From Hyphomonadaceae bacterium UBA7672 (lineage in GTDB: Bacteria; Pseudomonadota; Alphaproteobacteria; Caulobacterales; Hyphomonadaceae), in the NCBI GenBank assembly GCA_002483135.1, contig DLHI01000021.1, positions 62,242-126,241 on the forward strand: a stretch of 64,000 bases of DNA, in the 5' to 3' direction. A program made the translations under genes and the position numbers. This document shows positions 53,259 through 63,015 of this stretch, in pieces; positions within the stretch are counted from its first letter, which is position 1, and every line of letters begins with the position of its first letter. The notes below the pieces were generated by a model. That model was not told where the DNA came from. It worked only from the letters and a program-made list of their open reading frames with translations, and ran no database searches.

Positions 53259-54058
53259 GCAGACGCCTTTCGCGGGGGAAGTGGGAAAAACGCGCTCACG
53301 CGCTGCTGATAGGCGCGAAAACGATCGCCGCGGCTCTCAAGCATCGTCTTCTCCAGCGCTGGCACGCCAGTGCCAAAGCGCAGCAGCAGGAACATCATCA
53401 CCGGGGCCGCCAGGCTCGCCCAGCTCCACGCAACAGTCGGATCGAATGCGATGATCGGATAGGCCAGCCACGTCACCCATTCGAAGAAATAGTTCGGATG
53501 CCGCGACCAGCCCCACAGGCCCTTGTCCATGATGTCGCCGCGCTGAGCTGTCTTGCGGAAGCGGCGCATCTGTTCATCGGCGACCCCCTCGCCCAAAATG
53601 CCCAACGCCAGCATCCCCGCGCCAAGAAGGTCGCGCAGGCCAAATTCGCTTCCAACCCCACCATGGCTCGCCACGAAGACGGAGAGGCTCAGCAACGCCG
53701 CCGCCGGCGCCTGCACGATGCAGAGCAGATACATGTTGCGCTGGAAATTCCCGCCCCACTCGGATCGCAGCCCGGCGTAGCGCCTGTCCTCGTGCGTATC
53801 CTTGGCCACGCGATGCGCGATGTAACTTCCCAGCCGCAGCGACCAGACCGCCGCCAGCCCCGCCACCAGATATTGCCGCGCCACGCTCTCCGCCGGCCCG
53901 GGCCACAGCGCGGCCGTCACGCAGGCCGCGCCAGCTCCAAACGTCCAGAAAACATCCACCCACCCGCCATTGCGGGTTCCCAGCTGGACAAACCAGGCCG
54001 CAGACATGACCACCGCCATGCCGACAAGCACCGTTAGAAAGGGGTCGAAAGGGTTCAC
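53255..54058 (-). CDS. DUF1295 (steroid 5-alpha-reductase-like) membrane protein
   Basis: 267 aa, six to seven TMs. Signature MDKGLWGWSRHPNYFFEWVT and LLRFGTGVPALEKTMLESRG match DUF1295 / isoprenylcysteine methyltransferase-like reductases. It is the first gene of a coupled pair with the CFA-like enzyme, suggesting that it reduces or modifies a lipid substrate. I chose GTG 54058 (AAAGG upstream); the ORF as far as 54145 runs into the large inverted repeat at 54106-54227. Confidence 0.83.
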   Translation of the reverse strand: MNPFDPFLTVLVGMAVVMSAAWFVQLGTRNGGWVDVFWTFGAGAACVTAALWPGPAESVARQYLVAGLAAVWSLRLGSYIAHRVAKDTHEDRRYAGLRSEWGGNFQRNMYLLCIVQAPAAALLSLSVFVASHGGVGSEFGLRDLLGAGMLALGILGEGVADEQMRRFRKTAQRGDIMDKGLWGWSRHPNYFFEWVTWLAYPIIAFDPTVAWSWASLAAPVMMFLLLRFGTGVPALEKTMLESRGDRFRAYQQRVSAFFPLPPRKASA

Positions 54059-54105
54059 GTCTGCCTTTACGCGCAGCACAAGCTGGCGGATCAGCAAGCC
54101 GATAG

Positions 54106-54227
54106 AGACCCCCACCTGTCCGCCCCCTAAACGGGGCGGAACCACGTTGAGAGAACTTACCCAGCATTTGAGGGCGGTGATGGCCCCAGGGTTCCGCCCC
54201 GTTTAGGGGGCGGGCAGGTGGGGGTCT
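54106..54227. repeat. Long inverted repeat, REP-like
   Basis: 38-bp arms at 54106-54143 and 54190-54227 match at 37 of 38 positions. Each arm contains its own hairpin (CCGCCCC-CTAAAC-GGGGCGG). The 46-bp centre has no ORF. It lies between the divergent DUF1295 and ABC transporter genes. The rest of the region (54228-54338) shows nothing definite. Confidence 0.85.
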
Positions 54228-54338
54228 GTTTCAACGGGCGCGCTCTTGGATCACGCCACACCCCGCAACACATGCTGACGAACGACCCAACCCCCGCTAA
54301 CTGTGACCCCATACACCCACCACCGCACAGGCCCACGC

Positions 54339-55075
<737 letters not shown>

Positions 55076-55079
<4 letters not shown>

Positions 55080-56656
55080 GCAAGCCCGGCAGCATACCCT
55101 GGCTGATGTCGCACGAGCTGCGCCTATTCTGGCGCAGGGGAAAGACGCGGCCGAAGAGCGGCCTGATCATGCTCGGTCTGCTCCTGTCGCTATGGCTGCT
55201 GTTCTCCTTCATCATGCTTCAGCGCCTCGGGCCCATGATCCCGCCGCCGCCCTTCATAGACAGTGCGTGGGATGGCCTCGCCCTCACCGCAGTCGGCGTC
55301 ATCATCGCCTTCATCGGCTCGGTGATGCTGTCGAGTTCGATCCTCGCGGCGGTGGATGTGATCTACACGCGCAACGATCTCGATCTCATCCTGTCCTCGC
55401 CCTTGTCGCCCTGGCGAATGCTGGCCGTGCGCGCCGCCGCCATCGCCATCGGCGCCCTGCCGCTCTATGCGGGTCTACTGGGTCCGCCGCTGTTGTGGTT
55501 GGCGATCTTTTCCTCGCCGCTCTGGCTGTCCTCGATCATCTTCCTCGTCACGCTGGCCTTCGCCGCTACAGCCCTCGCGCTGCTCGTCGTTACGGCGCTG
55601 TTCCGCCTGATCGGCCCGAAGAACACGCGCATCCTCGCGCAGATTTTCAGCGCGCTCGCCGGCGCCGGCGTGTTCCTCGCCTTCCAGTATTTCAACATCA
55701 CCAGCGGCCGCTCGCGCGAGGAAGAACAGGCCGAAATGGCGCGCTTCATCGCCAGCCTCGATATCAACCCCGCCGCCTGGTGGCTGCTCCCCTCGCGCGC
55801 CTTCACAGGCGATATCGTCTCGACCCTGATCTGGGTCGCGCTCGTCGCCGCCCTGTTCCCGACGGCCGTGTTTGTGTTCAGTCGTCGTTTCGTCGGCGAC
55901 GCCGCCGCAGCCTCCGGCATGGGTCAGCGCAAGCGTGTTGCCGACGCTCGCGTGGTTGGCCTGCGCGGCGGCGTCATGGCGTCAGTGATCCGCAAGGAGT
56001 TCCGCCTGCTGCGCCGCGACCCGCTCCTGCTCTCGCAGATCGGCATGCAGCTCCTATATCTCCTGCCGCTGGGCTTTATCCTGCTGCGGCCCGGCGGATC
56101 GTTGACCGTCACCGAAGATACCTTTGTGCCGGTTCTCACCCTGCTCGCCTCGACCATGGCCTCCAGCCTCGTCTGGATCACCGTCTCCGCCGAAGACGCG
56201 CCCGATCTGATCGCGTCGGCTCCCGTCGCCCCGAGCATGATCGACCGGGCTAAGCTGGTCGCAGCGATTCTGCCGGTGCTGGCTCTGATGGCGATCCCAC
56301 TCGCCGCCCTTCTCTGGCGCGATCTCGCCGCCGGCCTCTGGGCCCTCGCTGGCGTCTGCCTCGCCGCCACCGCCTCAGCCCTAATCGGCCTCTGGCGCCG
56401 CATGCCCGGCTCCCGCCGCGAATTCGCAAGGCGCCGCGCCAAGGGCTCCGTCATCGCCGGTCTCGGCCAGGCCTTCGTCGCTTTCGGCATATCCGGCGCC
56501 GCCGCGCTAGGCGCCTACGGCCTCCCCCTGATCGCCACCATCCCCGCCCTTATCGCCGCCGCCATCCTCGGCGTCCTCTACAAACCAAACGAAAACGGGC
56601 CCCCGAAGGAGCCCGTAGTAGTACGAGGTCGCAGTCGTAATAGTCCTAGACCTTGA
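55076..56656 (+). CDS. ABC transporter permease (exporter)
   Basis: 526 aa, about twelve TMs in two halves, no periplasmic binding domain. Motifs like DLDLILSSPLSPWRMLAVRA and IRKEFRLLRRDPLLLSQIGM are typical of NatB-like export permeases. Its substrate is unknown. The last 20 codons run through the hairpin that terminates the convergent minus-strand gene, and the two ORFs overlap by 11 bp. Confidence 0.85.
56585..56616 (-). terminator. Rho-independent terminator of the 3-hydroxyacyl-CoA dehydrogenase gene
   Basis: On the minus strand a 9-bp stem ACGGGCTCC / GGGGCCCGT (one G-T pair) with a TTCG tetraloop is followed by TTTCGTTTGG, 30 bp after the stop at 56646. The hairpin is inside the 3' coding end of the ABC permease. 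Confidence 0.75.
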
Positions 56657-57968
56657 TTGCCTGCGCCGGCAGGTCGGCAAACTTGCGCCCATCCTTCGCC
56701 ATCGTGCGGAGCAGGTTCGAGACCTTGATCTCGTCCACATTCTTCGCAACGCGCTCGGTAACCTCCAGCACGCGCTGCAGACCCACCTTGTCGCCCAGAT
56801 ACATCGGCCCACCCTTGTCCTGCGGGAAGCCATAGCCATTGAGCCAGGTCACATCGATATCGCCCGCGCGCTGGGCCATGCCCTCCTCAAGGATAGCGGC
56901 GCCCTCGTTGATCATCGGGAAGATGCACTCCTCCAGGATCTCCTCCTGCGAGACCTTGCGGGCGGCGACGCCGGAACCCGCCTGATATTCCTTCACGATC
57001 GCCTCAACCTCAGGCGACGGCGTGGCGTTGCGGGCCGCGTCATAGTCGTAATAGCCCGCGCCCGACTTCTGGCCACGACGCGGCGTGCGCTCGCAGATCA
57101 TGTCCCGCAGCGGGTTCGCCGTCTTCGCGCCCGGCTTCCAGCCGATATCGAGACCGGCGAGGTCCGACATCTGGTACGGGCCCATCTTGAAGCCGAACTT
57201 GTTGAAGGCGGCATCGATATCCCACGGCATGGCGCCGGCCTGGAGCAGGTAGCCCGCCGCCTGGCCGCGCTTGGCCAGCATGCGGTTGCCGATGAAGCCC
57301 GGGCAGACACCAGCCAGCGCCGCGACTTTGCCGATCCTCTTCGCGAGATCCATCGATGTCGCGACCACCGCATCAGACGTATGCTTCGCGCGCACGATCT
57401 CCAGAAGCTTCATGACGTTCGCCGGCGAGAAGAAGTGCAGGCCGATCACGTCCTGCGGACGCTTCGTGACGGAAGCGATCTCGTTGATGTCGAGATAGGA
57501 CGTGTTCGAGGCGAGGATGGCGCCCGGCTTCGCGATCTTGTCGAGGTCGGCGAAGATTTCCTTCTTGATCGCCATGTCCTCGAAGATGGCTTCGATGATG
57601 AGGTCGCAATCCGCGAGGTCGGAACGGTTCAGCGTGCCGTTCAGAAGGCCCATACGGATGCCGACTTCCTCCTGCGGGAAGCGACCCTTGTCGGCGGAGT
57701 TCTGGTAGTTCTTGCGGATGACGCCAAGACCGCGATCCAGCGCCTCCTGCTTCACTTCCACGATGGTGACGGAGATGCCCACATTGGCGAAGTTCATCGA
57801 GATGCCGCCGCCCATCGTGCCGGCGCCCAGGACGCCCACCTTCTTGATCGGCTTGATCTGCGTGCCCGCCGCCAGACCCTGGACATTCCACGAGGCCTTG
57901 GTCGCCGCAGCGATGTAGGCGGAGATCTCTTCGGCGGTTCCTGCGGGGGCGGTCAGGCTGGCTGTCAT
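56646..57968 (-). CDS. 3-hydroxyacyl-CoA dehydrogenase
   Basis: 440 aa. NAD-binding GVLGAGTMGGGISMNFANVG, IEAIFEDMAIKKEIFADLDK, the catalytic-region VIGLHFFSPANVMKLLEIV, then two 3HCDH C-terminal domains. It corresponds to the dehydrogenase two-thirds of FadB/FadJ without the enoyl-CoA hydratase domain. It catalyses oxidation of 3-hydroxyacyl-CoA in beta-oxidation-type pathways. ATG 57968 starts MTASLTAPAGTAEEISAYIA; 29 upstream codons are unsupported. Divergent from a TetR gene across a palindrome. Confidence 0.88.
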   Translation of the reverse strand: MTASLTAPAGTAEEISAYIAAATKASWNVQGLAAGTQIKPIKKVGVLGAGTMGGGISMNFANVGISVTIVEVKQEALDRGLGVIRKNYQNSADKGRFPQEEVGIRMGLLNGTLNRSDLADCDLIIEAIFEDMAIKKEIFADLDKIAKPGAILASNTSYLDINEIASVTKRPQDVIGLHFFSPANVMKLLEIVRAKHTSDAVVATSMDLAKRIGKVAALAGVCPGFIGNRMLAKRGQAAGYLLQAGAMPWDIDAAFNKFGFKMGPYQMSDLAGLDIGWKPGAKTANPLRDMICERTPRRGQKSGAGYYDYDAARNATPSPEVEAIVKEYQAGSGVAARKVSQEEILEECIFPMINEGAAILEEGMAQRAGDIDVTWLNGYGFPQDKGGPMYLGDKVGLQRVLEVTERVAKNVDEIKVSNLLRTMAKDGRKFADLPAQAIKV

Positions 57969-58135
57969 GGGGCGGTCCTCGACTGGGTTGGCGCGGGCAA
58001 TCCCGCATCCGGTTTCCTGAAAAAGCGCGTGTTTCCGTGCCGTGAAGGCAGCCATCCGTCAACTCGTCGGGCAAAATCGGCCCGAACTTGCCCATGGAAG
58101 CTGCGACATTCGGTCGGCCTGGTTGCCCTAAGGTA

Positions 58136-58165
58136 ACATACTTGCTTGTTCGCAAGCCAATATGT
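58136..58165. promoter_or_regulatory. Candidate TetR operator
   Basis: 13-4-13 palindrome with 11 of 13 arm positions paired (ACATACTTGCTTG-TTCG-CAAGCCAATATGT). It ends 10 bp before the tetR ATG and faces the divergent dehydrogenase gene. It probably mediates autoregulation and control of the pair. Confidence 0.55.
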
Positions 58166-58175
58166 TGGATGGCAC

Positions 58176-58829
58176 ATGGCTATCCGTAAACCTCTTGGTC
58201 GAGACGAGACGATTCTCGCCGACGAGCGCCAACGCCAGACCCAGGCGGAACGGCGCGAAGCCGCCGAGCGCGCTATTCTTGAAGCGGCTGTGTCCATTGT
58301 CGCCGAGCGCGGCGTCGACGTGCTGACGCTTAACGCGGCGGGCGAGGCGGCTGGCTATTCGCGCGCGCTGCCGACGCACTATTTCGGAACCAAGGGCGGC
58401 CTGCTTCAGGCCCTCGCCGACCATATCGTGGCGACTTATGACGAGCGCGTTCGCTCGGCTCCGCTGTCTGAACTGCCGCTCGACCGGCTCTGCGATCTCG
58501 TCAACTTCTGCATTGACGACGCCATCCGCGACCCGACGAGCGTGCGCGCCTATCAGAGCATTATCGCGGCGGGACTCAATCATCCTGAGCTTCGCCTCAT
58601 TGTGGATCGCATGACCCGGCAGTCCATCGAAGACCTGGCGTCTGTTGTCCGTGAGGGACGGGACAACGGACAAATACGGGCCGACGCCCGCCCACGGGCG
58701 GAAGCGGCGGTCATTCTGGCATCATTGCGTGGAGTCCTGTTTCAGTGGCTGATCATTCCCGATCACGTGGAGCTGTTACGCGTGCGCGACAGCCTGGTAA
58801 CGAGTATTCGCAGGTCGCTGGCGGCCTGA
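58176..58829 (+). CDS. TetR/AcrR family regulator
   Basis: 217 aa. HTH: ILEAAVSIVAERGVDVLTLN, AAGEAAGYSRALPTHYFGTK, GGLLQALADHIV. The ligand-binding C-terminal part is TetR_C-like. By position it controls the lipid-catabolic genes on both sides. ATG 58176 was preferred over a TTG at 58146 that falls within the palindrome. Confidence 0.88.
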   Translation: MAIRKPLGRDETILADERQRQTQAERREAAERAILEAAVSIVAERGVDVLTLNAAGEAAGYSRALPTHYFGTKGGLLQALADHIVATYDERVRSAPLSELPLDRLCDLVNFCIDDAIRDPTSVRAYQSIIAAGLNHPELRLIVDRMTRQSIEDLASVVREGRDNGQIRADARPRAEAAVILASLRGVLFQWLIIPDHVELLRVRDSLVTSIRRSLAA

Positions 58830-60052
58830 GCGAGCCTGCTGCCCGCAGCCTGGAATACTGGGCCGCCGTTCGCGGCGGTGCGCTTGCCCTGTTCGAGGGC
58901 GAGGCTTCGCTGACCTATCGCGACTGGAACGAGTATGCCGACATGCTGGCCGACGCCTTCGCCGGTCGGGGTCTTCGCCGCGACGATGTCGTCGCCGTAC
59001 GCTGCCGCAATCGCATGGAATGGGCGGTGATCGCGCTTGCCTGCGCCAAGATCGACGCACGCCTTCTCACGCTGGATGCAGACCTGCCGCCGCCCGCCAT
59101 TCGCGACCGTTTGATTGCGGGCCGCGCTGCCGCGCTGATCGCAGGCGACGTGTCACCCATTCTCCTCTCGCACGCGGTTGAGGGCCTGCCCCTGCGCCTC
59201 AAGGCCAGCATGGATGGCGCTGTCGCCGGCTTCTACAATTTCTGGGACCTGTTTCCCCCGGTCGCGCCGCCCCGCTTTGGCAGCGCCCAGCCTGTGCTGA
59301 TGGGATGGACCGCGCGCGCAGAAGGCCGCGCCGCGCCGGTAGGCTTGCCAAGGCGCCGCGCTGCGCCCGCCTCGCTCTCGCGCCCCCCCGTGCCGGAGAT
59401 CGGCGTCTCGTTGATAACCCTGCCGCTCCATCGCGTGTGGGCGCCCGTGCAGTTCTGGACGGCCCTGATCGCCGGCCGCGCCATCGCCCTGATGCGGGAA
59501 TTCTCTCCCGCCGCCGCGCTTGCGGTGATCGAGAGGCGGCGCGTCACACACTGGACCGCCCTGCCCGAAATGTTCGCCGAGCTGCAGGCCTTCGGCATCG
59601 ACGCAGAACGTCGTTACGCCATGCGCTCCGTCCGCGAGCTCGTGATGGGCGGCGCGGCGGCGCCCGAAGCCCTGCGCCGCTGGTTGATGGAGACGTTCCC
59701 CACCATTCTTTGCGAGGCCTATGGCTCGCCCGAGACCGGCCTTATCGCCTGGATGGCTCCACAACAGCGCGCCAGCCGCCCCGACAGCTGCGGACGCACG
59801 CTTCGGGGCGTGAGTGTGGAGATACGCGATCTTGATGGACGCCGCCTTCCGAACGGGGCTGTCGGCCAGATCTGGGCGCGCACGCAGCGCTCGATCGAAT
59901 GTGAACTCCCGGGCGCGGGCAACGATGCTCGCCGCGATGCCGATGGATTTGTCGCCACGGGCGACGCGGGTCGCATGGACGAGGACGGCTACATCTACCT
60001 CGCTGGCCGGGCGAGCATGCTGGTCGAGAGGGACCTCCTCCGCACGGGCTGA
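58745..60052 (+). CDS. Degenerate AMP-binding (acyl-CoA ligase-like) protein
   Basis: At most 435 aa. The adenylate-forming fold is recognisable: ALFEGEASLTYRDWNEYADM, CEAYGSPETGLIAWM (A5), DGFVATGDAGRMDEDGYIYL (A7/A8). But the ATP P-loop, normally TSGTTGxPKG, reads GWTARAEGRAAPVG, and the sequence stops at LAGRASMLVERDLLRTG, so the C-terminal lid domain with the catalytic Lys is missing. It is probably not an active ligase. The start is unclear: GTG 58745 overlaps tetR by 85 bp and no good later start is seen before residue 28. Confidence 0.65.
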   Translation: MADHSRSRGAVTRARQPGNEYSQVAGGLSEPAARSLEYWAAVRGGALALFEGEASLTYRDWNEYADMLADAFAGRGLRRDDVVAVRCRNRMEWAVIALACAKIDARLLTLDADLPPPAIRDRLIAGRAAALIAGDVSPILLSHAVEGLPLRLKASMDGAVAGFYNFWDLFPPVAPPRFGSAQPVLMGWTARAEGRAAPVGLPRRRAAPASLSRPPVPEIGVSLITLPLHRVWAPVQFWTALIAGRAIALMREFSPAAALAVIERRRVTHWTALPEMFAELQAFGIDAERRYAMRSVRELVMGGAAAPEALRRWLMETFPTILCEAYGSPETGLIAWMAPQQRASRPDSCGRTLRGVSVEIRDLDGRRLPNGAVGQIWARTQRSIECELPGAGNDARRDADGFVATGDAGRMDEDGYIYLAGRASMLVERDLLRTG

Positions 60053-60122
60053 GTCCGCAACACGTTGGCATGCGCTCCGCCGATGCTGTAGCCTCCCCCC
60101 AAAGACTCAAGGGGAGGATACC

Positions 60123-60650
60123 ATGAAACGACTCGCGGCATTGCTGCCGGCGGCGGTCTGCGCACTTGCGTTGGCGGCCTGTAGCGGCGAGGCGAGCGCT
60201 CCTGCGGCGCCAGCTCCCACGACGCCTGCAGCAGCAGAAGCGCCCATGCAGAAAGACCCGCTGCTTTCGGCCGTCGGCATTGGCGTGTCGGACCTCGCGC
60301 GATCGACTGACTTCTACGTCAACGTCATGGGCATGGAGAAAGTTCGCACTTACGAGCTCAGCTACATGAACGAGGTGCTGCTGCGCTATCCCGATGGCGA
60401 GAGCTACATCGTCCTGATGCACTGGATCGACGGCTCGAACCCAAATTACGCCAATCTGCCGATCAAGATCGTCACGCGCGTGAAGGACCCCGTTGCGCTT
60501 GCCGCGAAGATCAAGGCCGCGGGCTTCGAAGTGACGCGCGAGCCCCAGGCGTCTGACCAGGTGGGCGGCGCAGTGGTCGGCTTCGCGAAGGACCCGGATG
60601 GATACGTTCTCGAACTGCTTCCGCTTCGCCAATCCACTTCCGCCAACTGA
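60123..60650 (+). CDS. VOC/glyoxalase-fold lipoprotein
   Basis: 175 aa. Lipobox ALAAC, a Pro/Ala linker, then a VOC module: LLSAVGIGVSDLARSTDFYV, NVMGMEKVRTYELS, and GAVVGFAKDPDGYVLELLPL with the metal-ligand Glu near the end. VOC proteins act as lyases, dioxygenases or binding proteins; anchoring as a lipoprotein is unusual. AAGGGGAGG precedes the ATG. Followed 9 bp later by the CMD-family gene. Confidence 0.82.
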   Translation: MKRLAALLPAAVCALALAACSGEASAPAAPAPTTPAAAEAPMQKDPLLSAVGIGVSDLARSTDFYVNVMGMEKVRTYELSYMNEVLLRYPDGESYIVLMHWIDGSNPNYANLPIKIVTRVKDPVALAAKIKAAGFEVTREPQASDQVGGAVVGFAKDPDGYVLELLPLRQSTSAN

Positions 60651-60659
60651 GGACGCAGC

Positions 60660-61229
60660 ATGAGACTTTCCAGACCACGCATCACGCCGCTCGGCGACAG
60701 CGAGTTGACACCCGAACAGGTCGAACGCCTGTCCAAGTCGCGCGGCAGGGATGGATCGATCCTCAACATCTTCCGCACGCTTGTGCGCGTCCCGGATGCG
60801 TTCCGCGCCTTTTCATGGTGGGGCGGATACATCATGTCGCGCAATTCGCTCACGCCGCGCGACCGCGAGATCGCGATCCTGCGCGTCGGCTGGCTATGCA
60901 AGTCGGGATATGAGTGGACCCAGCATCACCGCATCGGCCTGCAGTCGGGCCTCAACGCAGGCGAGATTGAACGCATCAAGACCGGCGCAGGCGCGGATGG
61001 GTGGAGCGCCGCCGAAAAGGCGCTTCTCATGGCGTGCGATGATCTCAACCGCGACCATTTCGTCTCCAACCCCGTATGGGCCGAACTTTCGAAGCACTAC
61101 TCCGAGCGCCAGTGCATGGATCTGGTGTTCACGGTGGCGCAGTACACCCAGGTTTCCATGATCCTCAACTCCTTCGGCATCCAGGTCGAGGATGGTCAAA
61201 CCGTCGACCCGGATCTCAAGTCGCCCTGA
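60660..61229 (+). CDS. Carboxymuconolactone decarboxylase family protein
   Basis: 189 aa. CMD/AhpD-like helical core: SLTPRDREIAILRVGWLCKS, GYEWTQHHRIGLQSGL, FTVAQYTQVSMILNSFG. The AhpD CxxC pair is absent; EWTQHH takes its place, as in the non-peroxidase CMD subgroup. Together with the VOC and SDR genes it probably belongs to a ring or lipid degradation set. The substrate is unknown. Confidence 0.83.
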   Translation: MRLSRPRITPLGDSELTPEQVERLSKSRGRDGSILNIFRTLVRVPDAFRAFSWWGGYIMSRNSLTPRDREIAILRVGWLCKSGYEWTQHHRIGLQSGLNAGEIERIKTGAGADGWSAAEKALLMACDDLNRDHFVSNPVWAELSKHYSERQCMDLVFTVAQYTQVSMILNSFGIQVEDGQTVDPDLKSP

Positions 61230-61247
61230 CAGCGCGGGAAAATTGAC

Positions 61248-62045
61248 ATGACCGGAAGGCTTGAAGGCAAGACTGCGATCATCGTCGGCGCGGGGCAAAC
61301 CCCGGGGGAGACCATCGGCAATGGCCGCGCCATGGCGGCCCTGTTCGCCCGCGAAGGCGCGCACGTCATGTGCGTCGACCGGCGGATCGACAGCGCCGAG
61401 GAGACCGTGAAGCTGATCACGGACGAGGGTGGCCAGGCGTTCGCGTTCGAAGCGGATGTGACCAATACCCTCTCCTGCGCGGCCATCGCGCGCGAGGCCG
61501 TGGTGCGACTCAAGCGGATCGACATCCTCGTCAACAATGTCGGAACGGGACGGGGCGATGCGCCGCCCCATGCGATCGAGGAAGACGCGTGGGACCGCAT
61601 CATGAACATCAACCTGAAATCGATGGCGATGACGATCCGTCACGTCCTGCCGGTGATGCGCCAGCAGAAGAGCGGCGCGATCCTCAACATCTCCTCGCTG
61701 GCCGCCATCGCGGGCCATCACATGGTGACCTATGAGGTCTCGAAGATGGCGGTGAATCGGCTGACCACGGTGGTCGCTTCAGGCAACGCCAAGCATGGTG
61801 TGAGGTGTAACGTCATCATGCCGGGTCTGATGGACACGCCCATGGCCATGACCGGGATAGCCGCCGCCACCGGCAAATCCGCAGACATGCTGCGGGCGGA
61901 ACGCAACGCGCGCGTTCCAATGGGTCACATGGGTTCCGCCTGGGACACGGCCTTCGCTGCGCTGTTCCTGTGCTCGGACGAGGCGAGATTTATTACTGGC
62001 GCGGTGCTTCCAGTCGATGGCGGGACTTCGATAGCAATCGGATGA
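61248..62045 (+). CDS. Short-chain dehydrogenase/reductase
   Basis: 265 aa. Nucleotide-binding start TAIIVGAGQTPGETIGNGRA (an extended variant of TGxxxGxG), NNVGTGRG, catalytic Ser in NISSLAAIAG, and YEVSK (YxxxK). The C-terminal FITGAVLPVDGGTS is typical. NAD(P)-dependent; the substrate is not evident. Third gene of the VOC-CMD-SDR run. Confidence 0.88.
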   Translation: MTGRLEGKTAIIVGAGQTPGETIGNGRAMAALFAREGAHVMCVDRRIDSAEETVKLITDEGGQAFAFEADVTNTLSCAAIAREAVVRLKRIDILVNNVGTGRGDAPPHAIEEDAWDRIMNINLKSMAMTIRHVLPVMRQQKSGAILNISSLAAIAGHHMVTYEVSKMAVNRLTTVVASGNAKHGVRCNVIMPGLMDTPMAMTGIAAATGKSADMLRAERNARVPMGHMGSAWDTAFAALFLCSDEARFITGAVLPVDGGTSIAIG

Positions 62046-62115
62046 TCTACGCTAGCATACTACTTTATGAACGGTTCCTAGGCACTTAGCCAGAGTTGGC
62101 ATCCCTGCGGCCACA

Positions 62116-62532
62116 ATGGTCAATGACCTGATAATGATTTCGGGGCATGGTCCCCGTCTGGTTGGGTCCCGATCCCGCGCGCCGATGTTCAAGAAGACCG
62201 ACAAGAAGGCCATCGACCCTCTCGCCGACCGTGTGCGCAAGATTGCGGCGGTTCCGGTCGAGGAGACGACCTATTCGTCGGTCGCAACGGGCGAAAAGCG
62301 ATCTGAACGCAGGCCTACCTTCAAGACCGCAACCCTGACCATGATCAGCGGCGAGCGCGTCGATGTGGTGGTCAAGAACGTCAGCTCGACGGGAGCCCGC
62401 ATCGAGTTCCTGCGAGACGTGACCCTGACTGACCGCGTCATGCTCTCCGAGCCGACCATGCGGATCCGCACCTGGGCCTATGTAATCTGGCAGACGCGCG
62501 GCGCAGCCGGGCTGCAGTTCGTCGCGACCTAG
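62116..62532 (+). CDS. PilZ domain protein
   Basis: Up to 138 aa. The PilZ core is visible: EKRSERRPTFKTATL (Arg motif) and VVVKNVSSTGARIEFL (N/D-x-S-x-x-G), then VIWQTRGAAGLQFVA. It likely binds cyclic di-GMP and matches well with the GAF-EAL enzyme at 23.5 kb. No start has a good Shine-Dalgarno; ATG 62185 (MFKKTDKKAID) is a likely alternative. Confidence 0.75.
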   Translation: MVNDLIMISGHGPRLVGSRSRAPMFKKTDKKAIDPLADRVRKIAAVPVEETTYSSVATGEKRSERRPTFKTATLTMISGERVDVVVKNVSSTGARIEFLRDVTLTDRVMLSEPTMRIRTWAYVIWQTRGAAGLQFVAT

Positions 62533-62589
62533 ACGGCCGCGACCATGCGCCGGCTCGACGCGGGCCCCCGGCACCGTCAGGATGAGTAC

Positions 62590-62973
62590 ATGACGTCATC
62601 GCCCCATCCGCCACAGCGCAACACATGGCTCGCCATTCGACGAGGCCTGCGGCTGCGCTGTCCTTCGTGCGGCAAGGGCCGCCTGCTGGCGGGCTTCCTG
62701 AGGCCTGCGGCAGAATGTTCGGCCTGTGGCGAGGCCACAGGCCAGCTCCGGTCGGACGACGGCCCGGCCTGGGCGACGATCCTTCTCGTCGGCCACCTCG
62801 TCTCCCCCGCCTTCTTCGTCTTCGCGACGGCGGACGCGGACACGGCCCTCAAGGCGTTCTTCTTCATCGCCGCCGTCGTGATCGGCGCAACGCTGCTGTT
62901 GCTGCCGCGCATGAAGGGGCTCTTCATGGCCCTGATCTGGGCCTCGCGCGCGGGAGAGACGGAGCCGGGCTGA
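62590..62973 (+). CDS. DUF983 domain-containing membrane protein
   Basis: 127 aa. RRGLRLRCPSCGKGRLLAGF and ECSACGEATG provide two CxxC pairs (a zinc ribbon) before two TM helices (TILLVGHLVSPAFFVFATAD; AFFFIAAVVIGATLLLLPR). DUF983 proteins occur near cytochrome oxidase genes elsewhere. No oxidase is seen here. ATG 62590 starts the family-like part. Confidence 0.85.
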   Translation: MTSSPHPPQRNTWLAIRRGLRLRCPSCGKGRLLAGFLRPAAECSACGEATGQLRSDDGPAWATILLVGHLVSPAFFVFATADADTALKAFFFIAAVVIGATLLLLPRMKGLFMALIWASRAGETEPG

Positions 62974-63015
62974 GGTTACCCCACCCGGCTCTGCCCAACT
63001 GCCCTACGGCCTCGA

